This document shows positions 1-11,099 of a stretch of DNA of 64,000 nt, piece by piece. Numbering within the stretch: position 1 is the first letter of the stretch; each line of letters starts with the position of its first letter. The translations under genes were made by a program, and so were the position numbers. The notes under the pieces are model-generated. The model worked only from the letters and a program-made list of their open reading frames with translations, searched no databases and was not told the origin of the DNA. Location of the stretch: contig OX459101.1 in assembly GCA_949775045.1 (NCBI GenBank), forward strand, positions 18,872,316 through 18,936,315, read 5' to 3'. Source of the DNA: Metridium senile (lineage: Eukaryota > Cnidaria > Anthozoa > Actiniaria > Metridiidae).

Positions 1-577
1 GTAGAGTAGCCAATCAGAATGCAGGATTCGTGATAGACCACTAGTAGGTTTATACTTAAGTGTAATAGCTATTGTGTGATAGTCAAATAACAACAAAAGA
101 ACACAATGGAATTAAGGTGCATTAAAGAGTGATACACTAAAGTGTGTTTCACGGGTTAGAGTGTTTCTCATTAATCCGTGAAACAAAGTGTATTAGTTAA
201 AGTGTAATAGTCAAATAACAACAAAAGAACAATGGAATAAAGGTGCATTAAAGAGTAATACACTAAAGTGTGTTTCAATGTTCTAAATCCTTTGTTTGCT
301 ATTATCTAATTGGCACTAGTTATCACAAATGTCGCTGCCAAAGACAGTTCTCCAAGTCAACGTAAAAGACTCCTTTAATTACATCTTTTCTTCTATAATT
401 TGTACGGTAAACAACCCGATTACAGACACTCAAAAACCAGTAATAGTTCGTGTTCGAGGGCACTCCGACGGCCACAGGGAACCCAAAAATAGAAATATAA
501 ACAAAATTACAAACAAATGTCTAGTTTTCTAGTGTTTGGTCGTGACAACTAATTAGTACTATTTGTTTCAAGGGTTT
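1..577. repeat. Unit A 5' flank with palindromic short repeats
   Basis: No gene recognised. It contains two copies of a motif with ACACTAAAGTGTGTTTCA and its partner TAAAGTGTAATAGTCAAATA (about 104-165 and 215-280). A similar but distinct inverted-repeat unit occurs at 10574-10717. A 67-codon open frame at 329-532 is shared with 9017-9211 but has no recognisable motif. Confidence 0.5.
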
Positions 578-725
578 TAGAGGGATTTTCAGTGACCGTG
601 CAAGAATTAAAATAGACCATTTGGTTTGTGGTAGTTGATAAAGAACAAAATAAAACAATGGGTTTAGTGTTTACTACTAACTATTAGTTTGTCTATTCTT
701 TCACGGTCATATGAAAATCACTCTA
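578..725. mobile_element. MITE (TAGAGTG-type inverted repeat), unit A
   Basis: 148 bp with imperfect terminal inverted repeats: TAGAGGGATTTTCAGTGACC at the left and the complement of GGTCATATGAAAATCACTC at the right. The same family occurs intact at 35954-36098. In unit B it is split at GTCTATTC by the 4.55-kb insertion (9274-9394 plus 13955-13981). No coding capacity. Confidence 0.75.
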
Positions 726-2414
726 GTACGAGTACGCTATAGTCAGTCCCTACCCACCCCTCCTGGTGATTTGAACATTAAAGGACATAGGAAGAACCCT
801 TAAAAGAGAAATATGTGTTGTAATGTGTCCCTTGAGAGTTGTGTGTTGTTCATGTAAATGTTTAGTATTCATAAATGTTCAGTTGACGTTTGGACCTTGT
901 ACAGTTAGCCACAATTTTGTAAGTATTGTAAATTTCGCTTTATCCTATTAATAATTTGCTTCTAATACTCTGTAATCCATTTTCAGTTGACTTATAGTAA
1001 TTATAGTAATAAACAAATCTCTGCAAAAAGTGTGGGATTTGAAACACCTGGTGTTTTATATCTTTGTGTAACACCCAATAAAAACATTGGTCGCGTGACA
1101 TATTTGCGGTCATGGAAAATATAAGCGTTTCCGAGAATTAATGTAAGTAAGCTGCCACTGTTGAATTTTTTTTATTTTAATAAAAGACCTTTTGACAATC
1201 AGGCCGTTGGAAAGTTTATTTACATTAGCTTACATTTCAACAAATTTTATTTCCGTTTCCGTTTTTTTATGCTATTAGCATAATTACGTCACGGACATTT
1301 GCGACACGCCTCGAAGCCGGTGCGTCCAGCCGTTACGGGGGAGAGTATTGCGGGCGCACGAAACCACAACGGCTGAAATCTGAGCCTACTGTTGAAGCGC
1401 TTACCGTAATTTCCTTGATATCAAGACTCAAATTTACCTCCAAATTCATCCCAAGTTCTTTTGGAATAGCAGAAAGGTGGACTAGTTCTGATAATGTCTT
1501 CAAAGTAAGTAATATTTTACACAACATTCAGGTCATATTGATTCATATTTGTATACATCAGACCAGACCAGACCAGACAGATCGAAAATGTAAATAGATT
1601 GTTTGAATCGATGAGCGAAAAATTCCTTTACAAAATTCATTCTTTGGTCGTGAAGACGATCAGCTAATTTTGCTTGACAAGTTTTCTTTAATTGACAATT
1701 TAATTGCTCACTGTGGTAAAAATGTCGACGAAATTAACGCTTGTCAAGAATGGTTAAGAACACACCTATATTTGCATTTGCATTTTTCGTAATTCAAAAT
1801 AAAACTTTAAAAAAAATGTGAAAGTGAAATCAATTCAAATTGAATTTAAAACAGTTTGAAAATAAAATGAAAACTAAATTAAAAACAAATCAAAAATAAA
1901 AACAAAACAGATTTAAAAGCAAAATCATTCAAAATTTGTTTTCAAATAAATAACAGTCGAAAAGACAAGAAAAATGAAGTTGAAATGGAAAAAAATGAAT
2001 CGACATTGTACGAAAAAAAAATGAATCGACATTGTACGAAAAAAAAGAGTCGAGATTTGTACGAAAAAAACGACGGGAGTCGAGATTTATACGAGAACGC
2101 TGACCATTCGATCTGAGCCTACATCCAAAACAAAACGGCTTCCGAATTATCCCGAGTTTTTCTACTGTTTGGGAAGAATTATAGGCAATGCAGAGCGACA
2201 AGTTAGTACTGCTTCATATGATTCTTGATTCTGAATATGAATCTCAGACAACGTGGAAATTCAGGCTACGAATCTCAGGCTAACTTCACTTTGGCCAAGT
2301 CCCCCTTCTGAGGTTTAGAGTCCCTGTGGTTTGTCGTTCGGAATCTCGACATGGCTGAGAATTAAATATAGCACTTGAAAACACTCATTAATTTATTGAT
2401 TTGTTATCTTTAAG
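726..2414. repeat. Unit A non-coding region with remnant of inverted-repeat element
   Basis: About 1330-1388 matches the right terminal repeat of the element at 14422-15791, ending CTGAGCCTAC and followed by TGTTGAA. The left terminal repeat and about 1.1 kb of that element are missing here, and TGTTGAA at 1159 runs directly into TTTTTTTTATTTT. The rest is AT-rich, with the poly-A-like blocks GTACGAAAAAAAA at 1980-2075. An open stretch of about 50 codons at 1634-1792 recurs in both unit B copies, but I do not recognise it. Confidence 0.6.
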
Positions 2415-2743
2415 CTGCCTTGTTGATGAATACAGTTATGAAGTGGGATTGTTGGGACCAGCGGTAAGAACTGGTTCATTTGATAGACACAAGACAGAGA
2501 GACAGAAAATTAGACAATTAACTGTGCAGTGAAACCACTCGCTACGCTCGTGGTTCCCATTGAGTTCTGAACATTTTTTGACGCTATCTACGATCAATAA
2601 CAGGACAGACAATGAAAAACTGTGTGCGATTTGTTAAAAATACAATAGATAACTTTACATTATAAATTATACTATTTACAAAGTTTATTAAATAATTTAC
2701 AGTTTTCTTTTAAATTCCTTAAGTGTCTTTGAGGATTTAAGAA

Positions 2744-2788
<45 letters not shown>

Positions 2789-3604
2789 GCGTACACACAG
2801 ACAGACAATCAGACAGATGGACAGACAGACATTTGTTGTTTTTGTTGTAGATGATAATAATCCTTGTGTTGGGCTTCATGAAGAAGAGAGTTAAATTGAA
2901 ACCTGACCTATTGAATGGACGACCAGGTCTACCCATGTGAGTTATGCACATTATTATAACATCATACTTTATACATACTGTTCACACCCTCCCCTCCCTA
3001 CAAGCTTTGTCACACCCTCCCCTCCCTACAAACTTTGTCACACCCTCCCCTCCCTACACATTTTGTACACACCCTCCCCTCCCTATAAACTTTGTGCACA
3101 CCCTACCATTCCTTCACATTTTTTACACACCCTACCCTCCCTACAATCTTTTTTTGATCCTCCCCTCCCACAAACGTTGTTCACACCTTCCCATCCCTAC
3201 AAACTTTGTTCACCCTCCCCTCCCACAAACTTTGTTCACCCTCCCCTCCCACAAACATTGTTCACACCCTCTCATCCCTACAAGCTTTGTTCACCCTCCC
3301 CTCCCTACACATTTTGTACACACCCTCCCCTCCCTAACACTTTGTACACACCCTTTTCTGTCCCTACACACTTTGTTCACACCTTACTCTCCGTACTTAC
3401 TTTGTACACTCCCTCCCCTCCCTAATGGTATTCTCTGTCATGTTTACAGGCCTGTGGACTTTCTTGGCAAAGAAAGAAACAAGTTGATTATCATTCTTGC
3501 ATTTGGTGCAACAGCCTCCTCCTCCTTTGTAATGTTTTTTCAGACATTGGGCTTGGGCATGAGCAGTGCCTCTAAGAACTTACCTAAAACACCATACATG
3601 AAAG
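2415..3604 (+). CDS. STRA6-like copy A, exons 1-3
   Basis: 2415-2463, 2851-2936 and 3450-3604, nearly identical to 18079-19333, including the flanking introns with the CAGA microsatellite and the pyrimidine-rich minisatellite. Identity with unit B stops at about 3644, just after the exon 3 donor. Beyond that point A carries an OTU-domain remnant where B carries a CAGA-rich minisatellite. Confidence 0.82.
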
Positions 3605-6256
3605 GTATACAGCAAAATACCAAAATACAGGATGACAGCCATACGCCAACTAAACCGGTCAAACCCAGGCAATATTGTCCACAATAATGAACTAATAGTA
3701 CAAACAGTTCCTCCAATGCAAATATTGCAGTCTAGATTGGCTCAGCAGCATTTAAGACCAGTAGAAGTGGGGGGTGCAGGCGACTGTTTCTTTAGAACAG
3801 TATCCCATCAATTGTACGGTGAATCTTACAACCATATGCATTTATGTAGTCTTGGTGTCCAATACATGACAGAGAATCCAGAAAGGTTTATTGGGAGCAA
3901 TACAGAAACTTTATGGGGAGTATATCTGGCTAATATGTCTCGTCAAGGTACATGGGCTGATGCACTAATCATACAAGCTGTTGCAGATGCAATGAGTGTT
4001 AACATCCATATAATAGAATCAAGGCAAGGCTTTGTACCATTCAATATCATGACACCAGTACATAATGAAAATAACTCCAATAATGTGATAGCCTGCGTAG
4101 CGGCCAATAATGTGATAAATATGTGGTCATGTTGATGAAGTGCACTATCTTTCAACTGCTCATGCGTTAGATCATGCCAATTTATTAACTAATATCAATT
4201 TTGACTTAAATTCAGACAGTCTTGCCAATGTTAATGTTCCTATCAATAAAGTATGTTGCTTCATATATCAGTCTACTTGATATGTTTTTCTCTCATCAAA
4301 CTCTGTACTTATTGGAATCGTGTAATATTAGATGCTATTTATGAACATGCCTATTTGTTTTATAATACTTTAATAAAAAATGATACAAGTCAAATGCCAA
4401 AGAAAATACATATATTTAATGCAGCTATTGATATACAATGATATTAACTCTCTTATTGCAGCTGTCTGTAACATTAAAGAACAAAACACTGACTCAAGTC
4501 AATAGTATGATGGTTATTTTTTTTAAATTGTCCCAAACCCGATTAAATGAAATACAAAAAAAAACATCGAAATGTAAAAAAGAGTGGGTAGACAGAAAAG
4601 GGGGAAAACAATTTTAGACAAATTGTTTGGCATTATATTTGGGCTTCCTGTGGTAAAATATACTTCCAGGATTTCCATGCCCTCCAAATTTTCGCCTGGG
4701 ACCCCCTATTTAAAAAGACCTGGATCCGCCCTTGGTCCCTGTATAGTCAATATAAAGCAGTACCTACAGAACGTAAACAACAAACAAATTCACAACCAGC
4801 AAACCAATACCTCCATGATGCCTCCAGTCCCCCCAGGTTATCCATGTCACGGGCACGAGTAAACCCTGAGCCACAGGGTCTAGTTATTTATTTTCTATTT
4901 GTTTTATTTAACTATATTTTATTAATTAGATAATTTTATCACCCCAATAACTCATTGATTAATTCAATATATTAGATCTATCCATCAAGTTTGTTGTGAA
5001 TTCTTTTGATAGGTTATCTTGTTGTGTCCATCTCCATATTTTTCCTGTTATCACCGATTTGGTTATGCAAACTTGCAGACATGGTATATGGTAGAGAATT
5101 TCTTCTTGAAATACTGAAAGACTATTTTCTTGCTCTACTGTAAGTATTGGTATACACCTAGTTCAAAAAGGTTGTCATCACTAAAGGCAATATAGAGATA
5201 AGTCATTCCAAGGTTGTCTTGAAATAAAGAAAATAAGATCACCAAATCCTCTGACATTTCAAAAATAATCTTGATAATGTCAATTCCTTTGAATTCATAA
5301 TAAAACAAGAAGCCAAGAGTGTCCTTGACCAGTCTCCAATAAATATAAATATGCGATTTGAATCTTTCGGTCAAATATTGTTGGTTTGCTGAAGCAGGTC
5401 TTTCAAAAAGATACTCTGAACAATTCCAAATCAGTAGAAAGTCGTAATTGTGTTTGACGACTTTTCTTCTCCAAATGTATTTCAAAAATCCCCACTAAAT
5501 CTTTTCTCCAACAAAATGGCGGTTTTTTCTCCAATAGTAACATTCAAATGGCTTCTGTGATTCTTTGTTGTGATTGGTTAAAAAATGCATATCTGTCTTG
5601 TTTTTAAAAATGATGCAAGATTTCAAAATGATGCTATTAATGATCCAAAATAGTGCAATTAATGCTTTAGTCGCACACTTTTTAGCCAATCAGATTGTAG
5701 GAATTGCTTGTGATTACAAAATGGATATGATTACGTATAAGTTATTAGGGTCTGTGTTATCAACAATATTATCTCAACACTAACCTGCTCATGACAAGAA
5801 TAAGAAGAAGAAACACGTGATTCCAGCTATTCTTGCATCTTGGAATGGCCTATTTCCTATTTCCTAGTTATATCCGCCTTGTTTGTTAGTTATTGCAGTT
5901 ATTGTTTTGTTGTTGTTGCTGTTGTTGTTGTTGTTGTTGTTGCTGCTGCTGTTGTTGTTGTTATTGATGTTGTTATTGTTGGTACAGTTATTGTTGTTGC
6001 ATTGCAGTTAATAACAGTTGCAGTTATTGTTATTGTTATTGTTGCAGTTGTTGTTATTGTAGTTGCAGTTGCTGTTATTGTTGTTATTGTTGCAGTTGTT
6101 GTTGTTGTTGTTATTGTTGTTATTGTAGTTGCAGTTATTGTTATTGTTGCAGTTGTTGTTATTGTTATTGTTGCAGTTGTTATTGTTATTGTTGTTATTG
6201 TTATTGTTGTTATTGTTGCAGTTGTTGTTATTGTTGTTATTGTAGTTGCAGTTGCA

Positions 6257-6332
<76 letters not shown>

Positions 6333-8030
6333 TTGTTGTTGTTGTTTTCCAACTTTGCCCTGCAGCTATTTTCTAAAATCGTCAAGCAGAATTTCTTGTT
6401 GCTTTATTAAGTGTCTCCATTGTGTAAATTATGTTCTATTGCTTAATTCAGGCCTCTGGTTATATCTCCATTACTCATATGGCTTGCGGTTGCGCTGCTG
6501 TGCAAGTTTGTGTTTTGTGACAGGACATACCCTGATCTGACAGTTACCATTGACAACAGGTAAACGCCATCTTGTTACGCCATTATGTCACGCCCTCTTG
6601 TGACGCCATCTTGTGATGCCATCCTGTCACGCCCTCTTGTATAGAATTTAACGTCTCCTCCTCCTCCTCTCCTCTTCTTTTGTCTTCTCATCTCATCTCT
6701 TCCATTCATTTGTCTTCTCATCTCATCTCTTCCATTCATTTGTCTTCTCATCTCATCTCATCTCTTCCTTTCATTTGTCTTCTCATCTCATCTCATCTCT
6801 TCCATTCATTTGTCTTCTCATCTCATCTCATCTCTTCCATCCATTTGTCTTCTCATCTCATCTCTTCCATTCATTTGTCTTCTCATCTCATCTCATCTCT
6901 TCCATCCATTTGTCTTCTCATCTCATCTCTTTCATTCATTTGTCTTCTCATCTCATCTCATCTCTTCCATTCATTTGTCTTCTCATCTCATCTCATCTCT
7001 TCCATCCATTTGTCTTCTCATCTCATCTCTTCCATTCATTTGTCTTCTCATCTCATCTCTTCCATTCATTTGTCTTCTCATCTCATCTCTTCCATCCATT
7101 TGTCTTCTCATCTCATCTCTTCCATCCATTTGTCTTCTCATCTCATCTCTTCCATCCATTTGTCTTCTCATCTCATCTCTTCCATCCATTTGTCTTCTCA
7201 TCTCATCTCTTCCATTCATTTGTTTTCTCATCTTCTTCTTTCTCATCTTCTCACTGTATTTTTTATGTTTCAGGCGTTTGTTTGACATTATGTCGTATTT
7301 CTTCTTCTTCCTAAACATCTTGGTTGGATTATGGTCAGGACTGTCACGTGTTGCTAAAGGAGCAGTTTTAGGAGTCATTTTCCTGTGCCGACTTGACCGA
7401 ACGTTAATGATGACAGGGTACAGGAAATGTGATAGAGGTGAGATGAATACTTAACACTACACACCCTAAACACATCACACATAATCAACAACAAACCAGT
7501 TATCTCAACAATTAACCAGCCAAACCAATCTATACGAATGAACCAACCAACCAACCACGAAATTGACCATGTATTCTCTTATGTTAGGTTATATGTCATA
7601 CCTTGGCTTTCTTAATGTACTGGTGGCCTTCAGGCATCCCGCCATGCTTTGCTTCTGCCAGATATTAATCGAAGAAAGACGCAAAGTGTATGCAGGTGAA
7701 TTGATGATGCAAAGGAAGGAAGAAAGGAAGGAAGGAAGGAAGGAATTATTTTTACCACCACCACCAACACAATTCAACAACATTTTTTTTGTCTTTGTAG
7801 CATATCCTAGTTCAAGTGAAAGACCACGTGTTTCAACTACAGCTCTTAATCGTTGGTTTCTAGCTGTACTGCTAATACGCAACCCAAGCCTTGTTCGTTA
7901 CAGAAAGCAAGAAACATCGAGGGTTAACATAATTTATTCTTTTGAAACAGCAGACACAGCTATGATCGTCTTAGAAGAGGCAAACATGCCCATTGAAAGG
8001 ATCAAAAGTGTGAATTTACTAGTTTTGTAG
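2415..8030 (+). CDS. STRA6-like copy A, internally deleted (8 exons)
   Basis: Exons: 2415-2463, 2851-2936, 3450-3604, 5013-5139, 6452-6559, 7274-7437, 7588-7695, 7801-8030 (stop TAG 8028). These correspond to copy B exons 1, 2, 3, 14, 15, 16, 17 and 18; exons 4-13 are absent from the interval 3605-5012. Exon 3 ends in phase 1 (AAA G) and exon 14 starts in phase 1 (GT TAT), so direct splicing keeps frame and gives about 342 codons from the first recognised exon. No stop or frameshift was seen in any of the eight exons. The product would lack the central helices. It could be a functional short form, a decaying duplicate, or an assembly join of two different copies. The initial exon was not found. 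Confidence 0.72.
2742..2791. repeat. (CAGA)n microsatellite
   Basis: About 12 CAGA units in the intron ahead of exon 2 of copy A; the B counterpart (18405-18473) is longer. Confidence 0.95.
2980..3425. repeat. Pyrimidine-rich minisatellite in intron 2, unit A
   Basis: Units of about 27 bp related to CACCCTCCCCTCCCTACAAA CTTTGT. The + strand is almost free of G, so long open frames arise on this strand but they are repeat artefacts. It lies between exons 2 and 3. Confidence 0.9.
3632..4297 (+). pseudogene. OTU-domain cysteine protease fragment (transposon-type), frameshifted
   Basis: The frame 3632-4135 encodes the OTU catalytic core: VGGAGDCFFRTVSHQLYG with the predicted nucleophile Cys, then LGVQYMTENPERFIG and TWADALIIQAVADAMSVNIH. 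The frame then shifts near 4120-4130. The following sequence in another frame reads GHVDEVHYLSTAHALDHANL, supplying the expected catalytic His in HY. A single-base indel at that point therefore breaks one domain into two frames. OTU proteins are deubiquitinase-fold cysteine proteases and are often carried by large DNA transposons. This piece sits in the intron of STRA6-like copy A at exactly the point where exons 4-13 are missing. Which element it came from is unknown. Confidence 0.72.
4298..5012. other. Intron sequence after the OTU fragment
   Basis: No recognised gene. A 92-codon open frame at 4584-4862 has no family signature that I recognise. Similarity to unit B resumes at about 4975, ahead of exon 14. 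Confidence 0.5.
5013..5139 (+). CDS. STRA6-like copy A, exon 14 equivalent
   Basis: 127 nt with borders TTTTGATAG|GT and CT|GTAAGT, encoding [19 protein letters not shown] and a following cytosolic stretch [13 protein letters not shown]. It differs from B exon 14 (28518-28644) at about 11 positions, far more than the 5' exons do. Confidence 0.8.
5896..6345. repeat. (GTT/ATT/GCT)n trinucleotide tract
   Basis: About 450 bp of GTT, ATT, GCA and GCT triplets in the intron before exon 15 of copy A, ending in a pure GTTGCT run (6250-6330). It produces poly-V/A and poly-N/S open frames on the two strands that are not genes. Confidence 0.93.
6452..8030 (+). CDS. STRA6-like copy A, exons 15-18 equivalents
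   Basis: 6452-6559, 7274-7437, 7588-7695 and 7801-8030. Exon 16 differs from its B partner at about 10 of 164 positions, mostly changes that keep hydrophobic residues. The last exon reads through to TAG at 8028-8030 with the tail MPIERIKSVNLLVL. The intervening introns hold a 25-35-bp TCTCATC minisatellite (6686-7245) and a short GGAA tract (7715-7743). Confidence 0.82.
6686..7245. repeat. TCTCATC minisatellite in intron between exons 15 and 16, unit A
   Basis: About 19 units of 25-35 bp built from CTTCTCATCTCATCTCTTCC followed by ATTCATTTGT. Length varies by extra CTCAT units. It runs up to 30 bp before the exon 16 acceptor and is absent from the matching intron of unit B. Confidence 0.92.
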
Positions 8031-8039
8031 AGTAGAATA

Positions 8040-8686
8040 GAGAGCAGAACTAGAACCTAGTTTTGTAATGTCTACAATTGAGAACATTTAGTATGAAGAC
8101 CATGTAGGTTATTGTTGACATATTTATTGTTGAAATATTTATTGTTGAGATATTTAGTATTGCTTATAGTATATAGAATGTTGATATTGATTTGTTATGT
8201 CAAGTTGCCCACAATCGATTGCTTTTCACCTTCGAGCGACCCCGTGGGCTACTCCCTTTGTCCAAGTGGTAGCGGTGATCGGCGCTCCCTTAATGGTTGA
8301 GAATATTTCGGTACCATTTAGGGTTCTGGCTCAAAACTCAAATAGGTAACATGACTCCGTACCTGTAAGGGTAATTTTTACTTGTATTGGCTTTGTTTGT
8401 TAAAACAAGCTTAGCTGCCAAGAACATCACACAGTCGTGCCTTTAATTCGGGTATGAAATGAACGCATGAAAGATATGCCTATTATTCTTTTGAAATCGC
8501 AACCTGTTAAGAAAAAAGCTCGCGCGCTAATCAAAGTCTTTTGTTACTTCTCACTTACAATATCATATATGGTAAATGGCATTGTTTTCAAGATTGTATA
8601 CGGTATTTCTGATACGACAAGGCTTTGACAGTTCTCATATTAAGTTATCCGTACCTTTTAGGGATCTATCACTCAAACGACCATTA
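8040..8686. other. 3' flank of unit A
   Basis: Starts after the stop codon. 8110-8160 has three ATATTTATTGTTGA-like repeats. 8246-8300 resembles the left half of the inverted-repeat element at 32187-32472 (CTCCCTTTGTCCAAGTGGTA). 8468-8625 is a dispersed repeat also present in reverse orientation at 56025-56185. No gene seen. Confidence 0.6.
8468..8625 (+). repeat. Dispersed repeat also at 56025-56185 (opposite strand)
   Basis: Shared core includes CGCGCGCTAATCAAAGTCTT TTGTTACTTCTCAC and the palindromic CATATATGGTAA block. In the second copy an open frame of 112 codons runs through it on the minus strand; here the same frame is open for about 48 codons. Probably a piece of an uncharacterised transposon. 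Confidence 0.6.
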
Positions 8687-10573
8687 GTAGAGTAGCCAAT
8701 CAGAATGCAGGATTCGTGATAGACCACTAGTAGGTTTATACTTAAGTGTAATAGCTATTGTGTGATAGTCAAATAACAACAAAAGAACACAATGGAATTA
8801 AGGTGCATTAAAGAGTAATACACTAAAGTGTGTTTCACGGGTTAGAGTGTTTCTCATTAATCCGTCAAACAAAGTGTATTAGTTAAAGTGTAATAGTCAA
8901 ATAACAACAAAAGAACACAATGGAATTAAGGTGCATTAAAGAGTAATACACTAAAGTGTGTTTCAATGTTCTAAATCCTTTGTTTGCTATTATCTAATTG
9001 GCACTAGTTATCACAAATGTCGGTGCCAAAGACAGTTCTCCAAGTCAACGTAAAAGACTCCTTTAATTACATCTTTTCTTCTATAATTTGTACAGTAAAC
9101 AACCCGATTACAGACACTCAAAAACCAGTAATAGTTCGTGTTCGAGGGCACTCCGACGGCCACAGGGAACCCAAAAATAGAAATATAAACAAAATTACAA
9201 ACAAATGTTAATCAGTCTAGTTTTCTAGTGTTTGGTCGTGACAACTAATTAGTACTATTTGTTTCAAGGGTTTTAGAGGGATTTTCAGTGACCGTGCAAG
9301 AATTAAAATAGACCATTTGGTTTGTGGTAGTTGATAAAGAACAAAATAAAACAATGGGTTTAGTGTTTACTACTAACTATTAGTTTGTCTATTCCAGGAG
9401 GGAGGGGGCGTCTCCAGGGAAAAGGCGTGTTGTGGGCTCGCTCTAGTGTGACGTCACGACTCGATTCAAAATGGCGACCATTGTTTAACTCGGTTGTTTC
9501 CACAAAAACATTAGATTTTTTTTGCATTGCTGAACTTTTTTTTTACTAGTGGGAGTTCTTTGATATGTAATAGTATCCAATAGTTCACTATAGCCAAATT
9601 TGTTGATCAGATTCGACGAAAATATTGCTTTTCTAGCCAATTTCGTGATGAACTGTGATGTCGGTCCAGTGCTGTTGATATGCAGTTTTTTACAAGTACA
9701 CGAACGTAAAATCACAATGGATCAGTATTTTTCATCCAGAATAGGAGGTTTATGCAAGTATATGATAATCTTCGGATCTGCAAAGTTTCTCTCTGTTTGG
9801 CTTTGTGGTTGGTCTCATCAATCGATTTGAAGGCTGATCTCACGAACTACAAGTCGAAATTACGAACCCGAACTAGGAGACCGGAACAAAACAACTTTGC
9901 AGGTTAGTAAATGTATTCCCATTGAAGTTAAGTCCTTAATTATCTTGATTTTGAACCTTGACATGAATGTTTATGCTTATTCAATGAGCTAAATGCATGC
10001 TTTTAAGATCGTATTTATGTGTATTTTATAATAGCTATCTAAAAATGCTTTGAAACTAGGTACCATAAATACCCAAGCTGTACCCACTTTCTTAATTATT
10101 TGTCTTCAAAATCAATTCGTATATCAGTTGCTTTGTTAGAAGAATTTGATACAGTGCAGTATAAAGCTTTCTGCTGTCATGTTTTCACATCAGCTTACGG
10201 AATTAAATAATGATAATATATAACGAACATGAAATTCATTGAATAACATTTCAAATTATGATTGAAAATCAGGATATAAAATCTGAGATTTATCAAGCTA
10301 AGCTTCCATCAGCTATTGTAACAAACTTGAATTAAATTAAATGATGACTATATAGTTAAACATTTTGTGTTTTTTTTTTTTTTGCAGGTAAAATGGCTGG
10401 AAAAGATAACACACTATTTCAACAATGTGAACAGGGAAATAATAATTATTGTTGGTTTACACTGAACTATTCTATGCTTGTCATCTTGTTTATGCCAACT
10501 GATGACTGGATAAACCCCTCTATTAACTCTGTTTGAGTGATACTGAATAAATATAGTGACTATAAATACAAAC

Positions 10574-10717
10574 TAAAGTGGTTTTCATTAACACATGAAA
10601 CCCTCTTTAGTGTATTACTCTTTATACACTCTAATTTCATTGTGTTCTTTTGTTCTTATTTGACTATTACACTTTAATCAATACACTTTGTTTCATGTGT
10701 TACTGAAAACCACTCTT
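10574..10717. mobile_element. MITE nested in the hAT-like element
   Basis: Inverted ends AAGTGGTTTTCATTAACACA TGAAA and TTTCATGTGTTACTGAAAAC CACTCTT. The interior includes TTGACTATTACACTTTAAT, related to the motifs at 170-230. No coding capacity. Confidence 0.7.
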
Positions 10718-10976
10718 TTGCTTATAGTAACTATGTTGTTTTTTGTAGAGCGAAAACGCTAAAACCATGCAATATAAAAAATTGTTATTATTAAACTAAT
10801 AGTTTATATCCAGTGACTATTTAGTAAATACCACTCAACCAGAAACATCAAATACAAAAGAAAACAATACCTCACGGTCACTACAGAAGAACTAATATAC
10901 AAATTAGGTAATACCTAATAGCGGAGCTCCCAGTTTAATTTTTTCTTACAACATCAATATGTGCATGTAAATACCG

Positions 10977-11095
10977 CTTATTAGATATTTTCTTGGGTAT
11001 AATATACGTGCTGATTTTTTATGAGTTGCGTACGTTTAATCAGCAAGCAATGAGTAAAATGCCAGCCCGTAATACCCAAGAAAATATCTAATAAG
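10977..11095. mobile_element. Short MITE with 24-bp perfect inverted repeats
   Basis: CTTATTAGATATTTTCTTGG GTAT at 10977-11000 and its exact complement at 11072-11095. About 119 bp overall, lying inside the hAT-like element. Confidence 0.75.
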
Positions 11096-11099
11096 GGAT

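Larger units (their letters stand above)
1..8686. repeat. Segmental tandem duplication, unit A
   Basis: Position 1 onward matches 8687 onward. A 1-693 pairs with B 8687-9394; A 694 to about 1165 pairs with B 13955-14421; A about 1173-2088 pairs with B about 15578-16548 and again with 16785-17755; A 2089-3644 pairs with B 17756-19375. Sequence identity by eye is very high in these blocks. The 3' exons (5013-8030) pair with 28518-31246 at lower identity. The left end of unit A lies outside the window. Confidence 0.85.

Noticed and set aside
329..532. 67-codon frame, repeated at 9017-9211
   Set aside because: Conserved only because the segment is duplicated; ends differ by an indel and there is no recognisable motif or splice context.
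2937..3687. Proline-rich frames of 162-251 codons (and 18637-19392 in unit B)
   Set aside because: Frames run through the pyrimidine-rich minisatellite; only the exon 3 part (3450-3604, 19179-19333) is supported.
4584..4862. 92-codon frame as a gene next to the OTU fragment
   Set aside because: No motif, no partner copy, and it lies in an intron.
5840..6385. Poly-valine/alanine and poly-asparagine frames
   Set aside because: Artefacts of the trinucleotide tract on the two strands.
6680..7454. Ser/His/Leu-rich frames of about 200 codons
   Set aside because: Artefacts of the TCTCATC minisatellite; the true coding part is only exon 16 (7274-7437).
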